NCBI RefSeq assembly: GCF_002113375.1
Contig: NZ_NEHO01000003.1
Coordinates: 412,572-476,571 of the forward strand
Length of the DNA: 64,000 nucleotides
Direction: 5' to 3'
Source of the DNA: Pseudomonas sp. R37(2017)
GTDB lineage: Bacteria > Pseudomonadota > Gammaproteobacteria > Pseudomonadales > Pseudomonadaceae
The translations under genes were made by a program, and so were the position numbers. The notes below the pieces were generated by a model. The model worked only from the letters and a program-made list of their open reading frames with translations. It ran no database searches and was not told where the DNA came from. Every line of letters starts with the position of its first letter. Positions within the stretch are counted from its first letter, which is position 1. Below are positions 1 through 8,627 of this stretch, piece by piece.

Positions 1-645
1 TTCAAGCTCAGTGGCAGTGGCACCAATGGCACCGTCCTGCCGGTCGAGCTGGTCTGGTCGCCGAAGGTCAACAGCCTGCCGGGCGAGTACCGTGTCGGTT
101 ACTACAAAAGTACCTCCGATGCCGCGGACGTTCTCAAGGACGACAACGGTCAGGATGCTGCGACCACCGGCAACCCTTATCGCGTTCACGATAGCAAGCA
201 CGGCTACTGGTTCGTCGCGCAGCAACAACTGACCAGCCACAACGGTGACGCTTCTCGCGGTCTGAACATCGCGGCCAACGCCACTTTCCACGACAAGGAC
301 ACCAACTTCATCGACAACTACCAGTCGTTGATGTTTGTCTACAAGGGGCCGTTCGATGCTCGTCCGAAGGATGACGTGGGCATCGGTTTCGCCCGTATCC
401 ATGTCAACGATGACGTGAAGAAAAACACCGAGTTGGTCAACGCGTCCAATGGCGTTTCGGATTACGACAATCCGCTGTTCTCGCCCATTCGTGAAACCGA
501 ATACAACTACGAGATCAACTACGGCGTCCACGTAACCAACTGGCTGACCGTACGTCCCAACCTGCAATACATCACGCATCCGGGTGGTGTGGATGAAGTC
601 GATAACGCGCTGGTGGCCGGCTTGAAAATTCAGTCGGTGTTCTGA
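1..645 (+). CDS. oprB: OprB carbohydrate porin, C-terminal part
   Basis: The reading frame is open from base 1, so the 5' end lies outside the window and 214 residues remain. The fragment has alternating aromatic and polar stretches typical of outer-membrane beta strands (VGYYKS, YWFVAQQQL, LMFVYKGPF, YEINYGVHVTNWLTVRPNLQ) and ends in phenylalanine, the usual C-terminal signature of an outer-membrane barrel. This matches the last strands of OprB, which takes up glucose across the outer membrane of pseudomonads. Following genes for glucose-phosphate handling (mutarotase, HexR, Zwf) fit. A strong intrinsic terminator follows 38 bases after the stop. Family call is secure; sugar specificity is inferred. 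Confidence 0.9.
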   Translation, partial: FKLSGSGTNGTVLPVELVWSPKVNSLPGEYRVGYYKSTSDAADVLKDDNGQDAATTGNPYRVHDSKHGYWFVAQQQLTSHNGDASRGLNIAANATFHDKDTNFIDNYQSLMFVYKGPFDARPKDDVGIGFARIHVNDDVKKNTELVNASNGVSDYDNPLFSPIRETEYNYEINYGVHVTNWLTVRPNLQYITHPGGVDEVDNALVAGLKIQSVF

Positions 646-683
646 CGCGTCTGCGATAAGCTGCTCTCCATGTGCGCATATTT

Positions 684-713
684 GCGGACAGCCATGGCTG
701 TCCGCTTTTTTTT
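684..713 (+). terminator. Intrinsic terminator of oprB
   Basis: A perfect 22-base palindrome (684-705, arm GCGGACAGCCA) is followed directly by eight T residues, a textbook rho-independent terminator. It separates the oprB transcript from the mutarotase gene. Confidence 0.9.
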
Positions 714-759
714 GCCGGCCGCGCACCCCGGTGACAGATGACTTTCAGGACCGTGGCAC

Positions 760-1614
760 ATGCTTGAGCATCCGCTACAACGCTTCTTCAAATCCTTGCG
801 CGAACGACCGGTGTTTGCGTGGGAGCGCTATCAGAAGCGCGACGTGTTGGTGATCGATCATCCGCTGTGTCAGGCGGTGTTCAGTCGTCAGGGCGCGCAG
901 TTGCTGCACTTCCAGCCCAAGGGTCAGAAACCCTGGCTATGGTGCGCGGCGAAGTGGCCGCAAGTGGGTGCCATTCGTGGTGGCGTGCCGGTGTGCTGGC
1001 CGTGGTATGGCCGTCATCCGAGCGAGAATGCATGGCCGTCTCATGGCTGGGCACGTTTGCTCGACTGGAAGTTGATCGACAGCAGCAGTGACGATGAAGG
1101 TGTGCGTTTGCACTGGCGGCTTGAGTTGTGCGACTGGCAGGTAGACCTTCACGCGCATCTGGGTGAACGTATGGAACTGCGCCTGAGTACCGAGCACCAG
1201 GACGACATGCCATGCCAATTGAGCCAGGCTTTGCACGCCTACTGGCGTATTGGCGACGTCGGTGAGGTAGCGCTGTCTGGACTCGACGGCGCGCAAGGTT
1301 ACGACCACTTGAACCGGCAGGTTTGCCAGCAGGAAGGCGAGTTGCGCGTGGACGGCGGCTGTCAGCGAGTGTTCCAGCATGACGGCGAGTTGCAGCTCAA
1401 CGACCATGCCTGGCAACGGGCGCTGTGCATTGATACCGGGGAAATGGCAGACACGGTGGTGTGGCATCCCGGTTCACGTCCGTTGCTGGGCGTTACCTGG
1501 AACGAGATATCCGAATTTGTCTGTGTGGAGGCGGCGAGCGGTGGCACCGACAGCCTGTGCCTTGCGCCCGGGGAGCGGGCGCATTTGAGCTTGCAGGCGC
1601 GGGTGGGGGCTTGA
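760..1614 (+). CDS. yeaD: D-hexose-6-phosphate mutarotase (YeaD type)
   Basis: A 284-residue aldose-1-epimerase-fold protein. Family hallmarks are RGGVPVCWPWYG at residues 73-84, SHGWAR at 94-99, SQALHAYW near 151-158 and the late WHPG and EFVCVEAA segments. Members interconvert the anomers of hexose 6-phosphates, mainly glucose 6-phosphate, in the cytoplasm, so that Zwf (2851) sees its preferred anomer. The gene sits between the glucose porin and hexR, the usual Pseudomonas position. Length is normal. No strong Shine-Dalgarno precedes the ATG, but the methionine is the natural N-terminus of the family. The substrate is inferred from family and context. Confidence 0.9.
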   Translation: MLEHPLQRFFKSLRERPVFAWERYQKRDVLVIDHPLCQAVFSRQGAQLLHFQPKGQKPWLWCAAKWPQVGAIRGGVPVCWPWYGRHPSENAWPSHGWARLLDWKLIDSSSDDEGVRLHWRLELCDWQVDLHAHLGERMELRLSTEHQDDMPCQLSQALHAYWRIGDVGEVALSGLDGAQGYDHLNRQVCQQEGELRVDGGCQRVFQHDGELQLNDHAWQRALCIDTGEMADTVVWHPGSRPLLGVTWNEISEFVCVEAASGGTDSLCLAPGERAHLSLQARVGA

Positions 1615-1635
1615 TTCTGCGGTGTTGCGGCCAAC

Positions 1636-1736
1636 CCCTTCGCGAGCAGGCTCGCTCCCACAATGGATCCTCAGTGGACACAGTATTGGTGTTCAACACA
1701 TATCCACAGTGGGAGCGAGCCTGCTCGCGAAGAGGC
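1636..1736. repeat. REPIN (two inverted REP units, GTGGGAGCGAGC type)
   Basis: Two oppositely oriented copies of a REP core (CGCGAGCAGGCTCGCTCCCA and its reverse complement) flank about 45 bases of spacer. It lies between the convergent mutarotase and hexR genes. Confidence 0.9.
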
Positions 1737-1761
1737 CGGGACAGACAGTAAAGATTTCGGG

Positions 1762-2631
1762 CTAGTTGAACTCATCACCCACCGGATACCGGCTGGCATT
1801 CAAGCTTTCCTTGATCTTGCGCAAATGCGGCTGGAAATCCACGCCCCGGCGCAAGGTCATGCCAGTGGCGAGCACGTCCAGCACGGTCAGCTGAATGATC
1901 CGCGACGTCATTGGCATGTAGATGTCGGTGTCTTCCGGCAGCGGAATGTTCAGGCTCAGGGTGCTGGCCTTGGCCAGCGGCGAGTTCTCGGCGGTCAGGC
2001 CAAGTACCGAGGCACCGTTTTCCCGGGCGATGCGCGCCACTTCCACCAGTTCGCGGGTGCGGCCGGTGTAGGAAATGATCACGAACAACTCGCCGGTGTG
2101 GGCTACCGAGGCAATCATGCGCTGCATCAGTACATCGGCGTGGGCCGTGACGGCGAGGTTGAAACGGAAGAATTTGTGCTGCGCATCCAGTGCCACCGGG
2201 GCCGAGGCGCCGAGGCCGAAGAAGTGGATCTGCCGGGCCTGGATCAGCAGGTCGACGGCGCGGCTGATCAGGTTCGGGTCCAGTGCCTGGCAAGCGCTGT
2301 CCAGCGAGGCGATGGCGCTGCCGAAGATCTTCTGGGTGTAGGCCTCCGGATTGTCGTCGGCTTCCACCGCACGGCTGACGTAGGCGGCGCCACTGGCCAG
2401 GCTCTGGGCCAGTTGCAGTTTGAGCTCGGGGTAGCCGCTGACGCCGAAGGAACGGCAGAAACGGTTGACCGTCGGTTCGCTGACCGAGGCGGCCTGGGCG
2501 AGGGCGGCGATGCTGAAGCGGGTGGCCTGCTGCGGGTTGAGCAGGATCACTTCGGCGACTTTGCGTTCGGCCTTGTTCAGCTCTTCAAGGCGATTCTGGA
2601 TTTGCTCCAGTAGATTTCGCACGCGGTCCAT
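1762..2631 (-). CDS. hexR: HexR, RpiR-family repressor of glucose catabolism
   Basis: A 289-residue regulator with an N-terminal RpiR helix-turn-helix (about residues 38-65, including [19 protein letters not shown]) and a C-terminal SIS sugar-phosphate-binding domain (about 125-255, including [15 protein letters not shown]). In Pseudomonas, HexR represses zwf-pgl-eda, edd-glk and gap-1 and is released by 2-keto-3-deoxy-6-phosphogluconate. It is divergent from zwf, as expected. The start is supported by AAGGAT seven bases upstream of the ATG. The leader contains an unusual terminator-like hairpin, listed separately. The stop is close to the REPIN. Confidence 0.95.
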   Translation of the reverse strand: MDRVRNLLEQIQNRLEELNKAERKVAEVILLNPQQATRFSIAALAQAASVSEPTVNRFCRSFGVSGYPELKLQLAQSLASGAAYVSRAVEADDNPEAYTQKIFGSAIASLDSACQALDPNLISRAVDLLIQARQIHFFGLGASAPVALDAQHKFFRFNLAVTAHADVLMQRMIASVAHTGELFVIISYTGRTRELVEVARIARENGASVLGLTAENSPLAKASTLSLNIPLPEDTDIYMPMTSRIIQLTVLDVLATGMTLRRGVDFQPHLRKIKESLNASRYPVGDEFN

Positions 2632-2677
2632 ATAAGTATCCTTGATTCACCGGCACCGATAAGCGCGCGGCTAATGC

Positions 2678-2700
2678 AAAAAGGGCCTTTGGTGAGGCCC
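2678..2700 (-). terminator. Terminator-like hairpin in the hexR leader (possible attenuator)
   Basis: Read on the minus strand, GGGCCT-caccaa-AGGCCC (2700 down to 2683) is followed by five T residues, ending 47 bases before the hexR start codon. No minus-strand gene lies upstream for it to terminate because zwf is divergent. It could be an attenuator of hexR or a block to antisense transcription from zwf. The stem is only six base pairs, so strength is uncertain. Confidence 0.5.
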
Positions 2701-2768
2701 GTAACGGTGGCCTATCCTACTGATGGCTCCGACCGACCACCACTCGGAATCTACATTTTGCAAAAATG

Positions 2769-2785
2769 TTGTGGTTATTACTACA
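2769..2785. promoter_or_regulatory. Candidate HexR operator upstream of zwf
   Basis: TTGTGGTTATTACTACA is an imperfect inverted repeat that resembles known HexR sites (TTGT-N7/8-ACAA in Pseudomonas; TGTARTWWWATTACA-like in other gammaproteobacteria). It lies 66 bases before the zwf start. A weaker alternative, TTGA-N7-ACAA, lies at 2831-2845. The assignment rests on position and partial consensus. Confidence 0.45.
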
Positions 2786-2850
2786 TTTTCCCTTGAGTGA
2801 TGCCTTGAAAAAAGGTATTTGTAGCTTAACTTGATAAAAGAACAAACATC

Positions 2851-4320
2851 ATGCTCTCGATTACGGTTGAACCGTGCACCTTTGCCTTGTTCGGCGCCCT
2901 GGGCGATCTGGCCTTGCGCAAGCTGTTTCCTGCCCTTTATCAACTCGACGGCGCAGGCCTGCTGCACGAGGACACGCGCATCATCGCGTTGGCCCGTGAG
3001 GCTGGCAGCGAGCAGGAACACCTGGCGTTCATTGCCTCCGAGCTGCGCCGCTATGTCGGTGCCAAAGAGCTGGACGAGGCGGTGGTCGAGCGTTTTCTGG
3101 CACGCCTGAGCTACCTGCACGTCGACTTCCTCAACTCCGAAGATTACGTGGCCCTGGCCGAATCCGCCGGCAGTGCGCAGCGGGTCATCGCCTACTTTGC
3201 GACCCCGGCCGCCGTCTATGGCGCGATTTGCGAGAACCTGGCCAAGGTCGGCCTGGCGGCAAACACCCGCGTGGTCCTGGAAAAGCCCATCGGTTCCGAC
3301 CTGGAATCCTCGCGCAAGGTCAATGACGCCGTGGCGCAGTTCTTCCCGGAGAACCGCACCTACCGCATCGACCACTACCTGGGCAAAGAGACCGTCCAGA
3401 ACCTGATCGCCCTGCGCTTCGCCAACAGCCTGTTCGAAACCCAGTGGAACCAGAACTACATCTCCCACGTGGAAATCACCGTGGCCGAGAAGGTTGGTAT
3501 CGAAGGCCGCTGGGGTTACTTCGACAAGGCCGGTCAACTGCGGGACATGATCCAGAACCACTTGCTGCAACTGCTCTGCCTGATCGCCATGGACCCGCCG
3601 GCCGACCTGTCCGCCGACAGTATCCGCGACGAGAAGGTCAAGGTGCTCAAGGCCCTGGCGCCGATCAGCCCGGAGGGCCTGACCACCCAGGTGGTGCGCG
3701 GCCAGTACATCGCCGGCTACAGCGAAGGCAAAGCGGTGCCCGGGTACCTGGAAGAACCCAATTCCAACACCCAGAGCAATACCGAAACCTTCGTTGCCCT
3801 GCGTGCCGACATCCGTAACTGGCGCTGGGCCGGCGTGCCGTTCTACCTGCGTACCGGCAAGCGCATGCCGCAGAAGCTGTCGCAGATCGTCATCCACTTC
3901 AAGGAACCGTCGCACTACATCTTCGCTCCCGAGCAGCGCCTGCAAATCAGCAACAAGCTGATTATCCGCCTGCAACCGGATGAAGGCATTTCCTTGCGCG
4001 TGATGACCAAGGATCAAGGCCTGGATAAAGGCATGCAGCTGCGCAGCGGTCCATTGCAGCTGAATTTTTCCGACACCTGGAGCAGCGCACGGATTCCCGA
4101 TGCCTACGAGCGGTTGTTGCTGGAAGTGATGCGCGGCAATCAGAACCTGTTTGTCCGTAAAGATGAAATCGAAGCCGCGTGGAAGTGGTGTGACCAGTTG
4201 ATCGCCGGGTGGAAAAAGTCCGGTGATGCGCCCAAGCCGTACGCGGCCGGGTCCTGGGGGCCGATGAGCTCCATTGCTTTGATCACGCGGGACGGGAGGT
4301 CGTGGTATGGCGATATCTAA
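2851..4320 (+). CDS. zwf: Glucose-6-phosphate 1-dehydrogenase
   Basis: A 489-residue enzyme, the normal length for pseudomonads. It oxidises glucose 6-phosphate to 6-phosphogluconolactone with NAD(P)+, the first step into the Entner-Doudoroff route. The nucleotide-binding motif GALGDLA is at residues 15-21 and the substrate-binding/catalytic signature RIDHYLGKE at 172-180. It is the first gene of zwf-pgl-eda; its last 14 bases overlap pgl. There is almost no Shine-Dalgarno before the ATG (GATAAAAGAACAAACATC), unusual for a highly expressed enzyme. Control by HexR is established in the genus and supported by the divergent hexR. Confidence 0.97.
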   Translation: MLSITVEPCTFALFGALGDLALRKLFPALYQLDGAGLLHEDTRIIALAREAGSEQEHLAFIASELRRYVGAKELDEAVVERFLARLSYLHVDFLNSEDYVALAESAGSAQRVIAYFATPAAVYGAICENLAKVGLAANTRVVLEKPIGSDLESSRKVNDAVAQFFPENRTYRIDHYLGKETVQNLIALRFANSLFETQWNQNYISHVEITVAEKVGIEGRWGYFDKAGQLRDMIQNHLLQLLCLIAMDPPADLSADSIRDEKVKVLKALAPISPEGLTTQVVRGQYIAGYSEGKAVPGYLEEPNSNTQSNTETFVALRADIRNWRWAGVPFYLRTGKRMPQKLSQIVIHFKEPSHYIFAPEQRLQISNKLIIRLQPDEGISLRVMTKDQGLDKGMQLRSGPLQLNFSDTWSSARIPDAYERLLLEVMRGNQNLFVRKDEIEAAWKWCDQLIAGWKKSGDAPKPYAAGSWGPMSSIALITRDGRSWYGDI

Positions 4321-5020
4321 ACTGAAACTGCCTCAAGGCGTCAGCGCCCATGGGTTCAAGAGCCCGGTGCTGCTGGCTGAAAGCCTGGCACTGAACGTGG
4401 CGAAGCAGCTGAGCGATGCGATCGACGCCCGGGGCACTGCGACCCTGGTGGTTTCCGGCGGCCGCAGCCCGGTGGCGTTTTTCCAGCACCTGGCCAAGCA
4501 GACACTGGACTGGTCGAACGTGGTGGTCAGCCTGGCCGACGAGCGCTGGGTGCCGGTCGAACACGCTGACAGTAACGCCGGCTTGATCAAGAAATACCTG
4601 CTGCAAGGCCCCGCGGCCAAGGCGCGGTTCCTGAGCCTGTACAGCGCCAGCGCCAACCTTGAACAGGCGGCCGAGAAGGCTGACCGTTTGCTGTCCGAAC
4701 TGCCGGCGATTGACGTACTGATCCTCGGCATGGGCGATGACGGCCACACCGCGTCGCTGTTCCCCAACAGTCCGAACCTTGCCGAGGCCCTGCAGGCCGA
4801 TGGCATTCGTCACTGCTGGCCGATGCTGGCGCCGACTGTGCCGCGTCAGCGCCTGACCATGAGTCGTGCGCTACTGGCCTCGGCCAAGCACAAGGTTCTA
4901 TCGATTTCCGGTCAGTCCAAGCTGACCACCCTGAGTTTCGCGCTGGCCGGTGACGATGTCGCCGAAATGCCGGTGCGCGCCTTTCTGCAACCCACGTTAG
5001 AGATTTACTGGTGCCCATGA
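4307..5020 (+). CDS. pgl: 6-phosphogluconolactonase
   Basis: A 237-residue protein of the glucosamine-6-phosphate isomerase/6-phosphogluconolactonase fold that hydrolyses 6-phosphogluconolactone to 6-phosphogluconate. Motifs seen are LVVSGGRSP near residue 46, SLADERWVP near 75 and [14 protein letters not shown] near 141. The start overlaps the end of zwf and has GGGAGG ten bases upstream inside zwf, indicating coupled translation. It is the second gene of the operon and its stop lies 17 bases before the chosen eda start. Confidence 0.96.
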   Translation: MAISKLKLPQGVSAHGFKSPVLLAESLALNVAKQLSDAIDARGTATLVVSGGRSPVAFFQHLAKQTLDWSNVVVSLADERWVPVEHADSNAGLIKKYLLQGPAAKARFLSLYSASANLEQAAEKADRLLSELPAIDVLILGMGDDGHTASLFPNSPNLAEALQADGIRHCWPMLAPTVPRQRLTMSRALLASAKHKVLSISGQSKLTTLSFALAGDDVAEMPVRAFLQPTLEIYWCP

Positions 5021-5037
5021 GCCAAGGAACAGCCGCT

Positions 5038-5703
5038 ATGACAAACCCATCCCCGACCGTTTCCATGGCGGACAAAGTTGCCCTGATCGACAGCCTCTGC
5101 GCGAAAGCGCGGATTCTGCCGGTGATCACCATTGCCCGCGAGCAGGACGTCCTGCCGTTGGCCGATGCCCTTGCCGCCGGTGGCCTGACCGCCCTGGAAG
5201 TGACCCTGCGTTCGCAGTTCGGCCTCAAGGCCATCCAGATCCTGCGCGAGCAGCGCCCGGAGCTGGTGACCGGTGCCGGCACCGTGCTCGATCGCCACAT
5301 GCTGGCGGCGGCGGAAGCGGCGGGCTCGCAATTCATCGTCACGCCGGGCATCACCCGTGATCTGCTGGAAGCGAGCGTCGCCAGCCCGATTCCACTGTTG
5401 CCGGGCATCAGCAATGCCTCGGGCATCATGGAAGGCTATGGTCTGGGCTATCGCCGCTTCAAGCTGTTCCCGGCGGAAGTCAGCGGTGGCGTTGCAGCCA
5501 TCAAGGCGTTGGGCGGCCCGTTCGGCGAAGTGAAATTCTGCCCGACCGGCGGCGTCGGCCCGGCCAATATCAAGAGCTACATGGCGTTGAAAAACGTCAT
5601 GTGCGTGGGCGGTAGCTGGATGCTTGATCCGGAGTGGATCAAGAACGGCGACTGGGCCCGCATTCAGGAATGCACCGCCGAGGCTTTGGCGCTGCTGGAC
5701 TGA
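5038..5703 (+). CDS. eda: KHG/KDPG aldolase
   Basis: Cleaves 2-keto-3-deoxy-6-phosphogluconate to pyruvate and glyceraldehyde 3-phosphate, ending the Entner-Doudoroff branch. The 221-residue TIM-barrel protein carries the general acid/base glutamate in ALEVTLRS (Glu54), the GAGTV phosphate-binding loop and the Schiff-base lysine in RRFKLFPAE (Lys142). Upstream in-frame starts exist (GTG at 5011, ATG at 5017), but the ATG at 5038 has AAGGA nine bases upstream and gives the usual N-terminus. It is the third gene of the HexR-controlled operon, followed by a strong terminator. Confidence 0.96.
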   Translation: MTNPSPTVSMADKVALIDSLCAKARILPVITIAREQDVLPLADALAAGGLTALEVTLRSQFGLKAIQILREQRPELVTGAGTVLDRHMLAAAEAAGSQFIVTPGITRDLLEASVASPIPLLPGISNASGIMEGYGLGYRRFKLFPAEVSGGVAAIKALGGPFGEVKFCPTGGVGPANIKSYMALKNVMCVGGSWMLDPEWIKNGDWARIQECTAEALALLD

Positions 5704-5742
5704 TCGCTTCACCCGACACTTCGTTGTGTGTTCTACGGCTTT

Positions 5743-5775
5743 ACGGTGCGCTTGGTCGGTGCACCGTTTTTTTTT
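5743..5775 (+). terminator. Intrinsic terminator of zwf-pgl-eda
   Basis: The arms ACGGTGC (5743-5749) and GCACCGT (5761-5767) form a stem with an 11-base loop, followed by a run of nine T residues (5767-5775). Confidence 0.88.
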
Positions 5776-5800
5776 GCCCGCGAAAAGTCGTGGCAATCAA

Positions 5801-5910
5801 TACCTGTAGGAGCGAGCACGCTCGCGATGGACGTGAACGATAACGCGGGGCATCAGGTTGGCCCGAGTCGACTGAGCGACCATCGCGAGCGTGCTCGCTC
5901 CTACAGGTAC
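5801..5910. repeat. REPIN (CTGTAGGAGCGAGC type)
   Basis: Inverted copies of the core TACCTGTAGGAGCGAGCACG enclose about 55 bases. The interior (GATGGACGTGAACGATAACGC) recurs with small changes in several other REPINs of this window, so the whole 110-base unit is the repeated element. It lies between the convergent eda and class V aminotransferase genes. Confidence 0.9.
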
Positions 5911-5940
5911 CGGCGTTATCGTTCGACCATCGCGAGTAGG

Positions 5941-7122
5941 TCAGCACAACTCCGTCAGCGCCGTGGTCAGCCGCGTCATGTGTTCGGCGGTGGTGGTCAG
6001 CCCTGGAGTGATACGGATGCACGGACCGCACGCCGCGCCGGTGCGTACTACGGTGAACAGGTTGTAGTCGTTGAGCAGCCGCTCGACCATTGACTGCTGA
6101 TCGGCCTGGGCGATGAAACGCATGGACGTGATGCCGCAATACAGGCGCGGGTCATCCGGGGTCAGGACTTCAATGCCCGGCAACTGCCGCGCCGCCCTGA
6201 CCCAGCGGTTGCGCAGATAATTGAGCCGCGTGCCTTTGGCCGCGGCGCCCCCCATCGCCCAATGTTCTTCAAGCACCAGCGGCAGGGTCAGAAGCGCCGG
6301 GATGTTGGGGGTGCTGTACGAGGTGCGGGCACGGATGTCGGTCGGCGGAAAATGCATCTCGCCCATGTCCGGGTCAATGTCGGCCAGGCGCTCGGGGGCG
6401 ATGTAGATGAAGCCGAGCGTCAACGGCGCGCCGATCCACTTGTGCAGGTTGAAACCGGCGAAGTGGATGCCCAGTGCGGTGAGGTCGAATTCGATCTGGC
6501 CGAGGGCATGGGCCCCGTCGAGGATGACGTCGATGCCATGTTCCTTCGCAGCGGCTGCAATTGCCTGCACCGGCATCACCAGGCCCGTGCGATGGGTGAC
6601 GTGGGTCAGGGCCATCAACTTCAGCCGTGGATACCGTGCGAAAGTTTCGCGGTAGGTGTTCAACAGGCTGTCGAAAGTTGCCGGGTGCGCATGTTCGATT
6701 TCGACAACTTCAACGCCGCGATTGCGCGCCAGCCAGCGCATGGCGCCTTTGACCGTATCGTATTCCAGGTCGCAGATCAGTACCTGATCGCCGGGCTGGA
6801 GCCGATTGTAATTGCGGATCAGCGACTGCAAGCCTTCCGACGCGTTGCGGGTCAGGGCGATGCTGTCGGCGGGTGCGCCAATCAACCTGGCCAGTTGCGC
6901 ACGGATCTTCAGGCTGTCGTCCTGTTCGAAACGCTGGCGCACGTACACCGAGTTACTGCGGTTGATGAGTTCGATGTTGCGCTGGTATTCCTCGACCACC
7001 GTGCGCGACATGCGCCCGAAGTAACCGTTTTCCAGGTTGAGCGGGCCGGGTTCGACATCGTAGCGGTCGGCAAAGGTCTGCCAGAAGGCTTCATCACGGG
7101 CGCGGAGGGTGTTGTCGGGCAT
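5941..7122 (-). CDS. Class V aminotransferase / isopenicillin-N-epimerase-like PLP enzyme
   Basis: A 393-residue fold-type I PLP enzyme. The PLP pocket shows ALTRNASEG near residues 90-97, the cofactor aspartate and adjacent histidine in LDGAHALGQ (Asp202, His205) and the Schiff-base lysine in FNLHKWIGAP (Lys228). Similar proteins are annotated as cysteine-desulfurase-like or isopenicillin N epimerase-like; no beta-lactam genes are nearby, so the substrate is unknown. It starts 19 bases after a small DUF3820 gene on the same strand, suggesting co-transcription. No signal peptide is visible. Confidence 0.8.
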   Translation of the reverse strand: MPDNTLRARDEAFWQTFADRYDVEPGPLNLENGYFGRMSRTVVEEYQRNIELINRSNSVYVRQRFEQDDSLKIRAQLARLIGAPADSIALTRNASEGLQSLIRNYNRLQPGDQVLICDLEYDTVKGAMRWLARNRGVEVVEIEHAHPATFDSLLNTYRETFARYPRLKLMALTHVTHRTGLVMPVQAIAAAAKEHGIDVILDGAHALGQIEFDLTALGIHFAGFNLHKWIGAPLTLGFIYIAPERLADIDPDMGEMHFPPTDIRARTSYSTPNIPALLTLPLVLEEHWAMGGAAAKGTRLNYLRNRWVRAARQLPGIEVLTPDDPRLYCGITSMRFIAQADQQSMVERLLNDYNLFTVVRTGAACGPCIRITPGLTTTAEHMTRLTTALTELC

Positions 7123-7141
7123 GGCGTACTCGGTAGGTGAT

Positions 7142-7378
7142 TCAGTGGCGCGGGGCCGGCTTGCCGTGTTTGGCGCGCAGCGGTTCGAGCAAGTCCGACA
7201 AACCGTTGTGATCGATTTCCTGCATCAGGGCCAGCAGGCCACCCAACTCGCCATGGGGGAAACCCTCCCGGGCGAACCAGTTCAGGTAAGGGCCGGGCAG
7301 GTCGGCAATGATTCGACCCTTGTACTTGCCGAAGGGCATTTCGCGGGTGATCAGCAGTTCGAGTTTTTCAGGGTTCAT
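7142..7378 (-). CDS. DUF3820 family small protein
   Basis: A 78-residue protein with the MPFGKYKGRIIADLP motif at about residues 14-28, followed by YLNWFAREGFP, the pattern of the DUF3820 family (also labelled a putative quorum-sensing-regulated virulence factor). The GKYKG motif resembles a short stretch in some exonuclease C-termini, but no catalytic residues are evident. It is upstream of and probably co-transcribed with the class V aminotransferase. Function is unknown. Confidence 0.75.
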   Translation of the reverse strand: MNPEKLELLITREMPFGKYKGRIIADLPGPYLNWFAREGFPHGELGGLLALMQEIDHNGLSDLLEPLRAKHGKPAPRH

Positions 7379-7581
7379 CGATCAGTCGTCTTGATTCAGT
7401 CAGTCTGGAAAATACAGGCATTCTGCATGCAGGCCAAATGACAGATCATGCAAATAAAACGGATACAGATTCTCTGGCGATTGATAACTCTTTGAAAAAC
7501 AAGAAATAAATTAACGGTTCCAGTCTGGCATGCAGGGTGCACTACTCATTGCATCTTTCATGACACGCGAGGAACCGAAAA

Positions 7582-8049
7582 ATGACCGACATGAACAAAG
7601 AAGCGATTTCTGTGCTCAATGACCTGATTGAAACCAGCAAGGACGGTCAGGCGGGGTTCAAGACTTGCGCTGAAGACATCAAGCATCCTGAACTCAAAAC
7701 CCTGTTTATCAACCGTGCGGCCGATTGCGGGACGGCGGCTGCAGAGTTGCAGTCTGCCGTACGCTCGATGGGCGGCGATCCGCAAACCTCCACCAGTGTC
7801 AGCGGCGACCTGCACCGTCGTTGGGTCGACGTGAAGTCGATGTTCACCGGCAAGGGCGAGGAGGCGGTACTCAATGAAGCCGAGCGCGGTGAGGACCACG
7901 CAATGAAGGCTTATCGCGATGCCATGGAAAAAATCCACAAGCACAACCTGGCAGGCATTCGTGACCTGGTGGAGCGTCAGTACCACGGCGTCCAGCGTAA
8001 CCACGACCAGGTCAAAGCCCTGCGTAACCAGGCGCGCGCACGTTCGTAA
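7582..8049 (+). CDS. PA2169/DUF2383 family four-helix-bundle protein
   Basis: A 155-residue soluble helical protein starting VLNDLIETSKDGQAGFKTCAED, with later ERGEDHAMKAYRDAME, the acidic/His pattern of the ferritin-like DUF2383 (PA2169) family. Members are often stress or stationary-phase proteins; biochemical function is not established. AGGAA precedes the ATG by eight bases. The 200-base upstream region is AT-richer than its surroundings and probably holds its promoter, but no clear -35/-10 pair was seen. A perfect 12-bp hairpin follows the stop. Confidence 0.78.
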   Translation: MTDMNKEAISVLNDLIETSKDGQAGFKTCAEDIKHPELKTLFINRAADCGTAAAELQSAVRSMGGDPQTSTSVSGDLHRRWVDVKSMFTGKGEEAVLNEAERGEDHAMKAYRDAMEKIHKHNLAGIRDLVERQYHGVQRNHDQVKALRNQARARS

Positions 8050-8066
8050 GCCACGCTGAAACAGCC

Positions 8067-8092
8067 GCGGGAGCGAGCAAGCTCGCTCCCGC
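8067..8092. terminator. Short REP-type hairpin between convergent genes
   Basis: GCGGGAGCGAGC-aa-GCTCGCTCCCGC is a perfect 12-bp inverted repeat with a two-base centre, related in sequence to the REP cores elsewhere. It sits between two convergent stops and can fold in either transcript. It lacks a long T run. Confidence 0.6.
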
Positions 8093-8115
8093 ATGGTTTG
8101 TTCTTGTCTCGTCAA

Positions 8116-8586
8116 TCAGCCGATGTTGATCGCCGGCAGCTCCGTCAACGTCAGGCTCTGTTGCTTGCGAGGCGCGAGGATTTCCGCCACGCCATCCACT
8201 ACCAGTTCTTCGCGCTGGTTGAACACGCGGGTGGCAATGCGCACGCGGAACTTCGGCAGTTTTTCCAGGATTTCCAGGCGCACGGTCAGGGTGTCGCCGA
8301 TCTTTACAGGTTTCTGAAAGCTCATTGTCTGGCCGATGTAGATAGTTCCCGGTCCAGGCAATTCGCAGGCGACCGCCGCGCTGATCAGTGCGCCACTGAA
8401 CATGCCGTGGGCGATGCGCTCCTTGAACATGGTGCCAGCGGCGTATTCGGCATCCAGGTGTACCGGATTGTGATCGCCGGACATCGCGGCGAACAGCTGG
8501 ATGTCGCGCTCTTCGACGGTCTTGCTGAAGCTGGCGGTCTGGCCGACTTCGAGGGCTTCGTAAGGGGTGTTGGTAACCTGGGTCAT
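8116..8586 (-). CDS. MaoC-family (R)-specific enoyl-CoA hydratase
   Basis: A 156-residue single hot-dog-domain protein with the hydratase-2 signature FAAMSGDHNPVH, giving the catalytic Asp38 and His43, and the following FKERIAHGMFSGALIS. It would hydrate trans-2-enoyl-CoA to (R)-3-hydroxyacyl-CoA, the PhaJ reaction linking beta-oxidation to polyhydroxyalkanoate synthesis. Neighbouring lipase and two FadD genes support fatty-acid metabolism and match a conserved Pseudomonas block. Which PhaJ paralogue this is cannot be decided by eye, so no symbol is given. Confidence 0.85.
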   Translation of the reverse strand: MTQVTNTPYEALEVGQTASFSKTVEERDIQLFAAMSGDHNPVHLDAEYAAGTMFKERIAHGMFSGALISAAVACELPGPGTIYIGQTMSFQKPVKIGDTLTVRLEILEKLPKFRVRIATRVFNQREELVVDGVAEILAPRKQQSLTLTELPAINIG

Positions 8587-8627
8587 CTGTCTCGATTCCT
8601 GTGACGAAATAAAAAATTCACAAAAAA

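Noticed and set aside
2671..4017. 448-codon open frame antisense to zwf
   Set aside because: High-GC third positions leave long antisense frames open. The plus strand is unmistakably Zwf, and the antisense product has no family motifs or ribosome-binding site.
5941..7122. Class V aminotransferase as true isopenicillin N epimerase
   Set aside because: Similarity is to the general fold only; no beta-lactam biosynthetic genes occur nearby.
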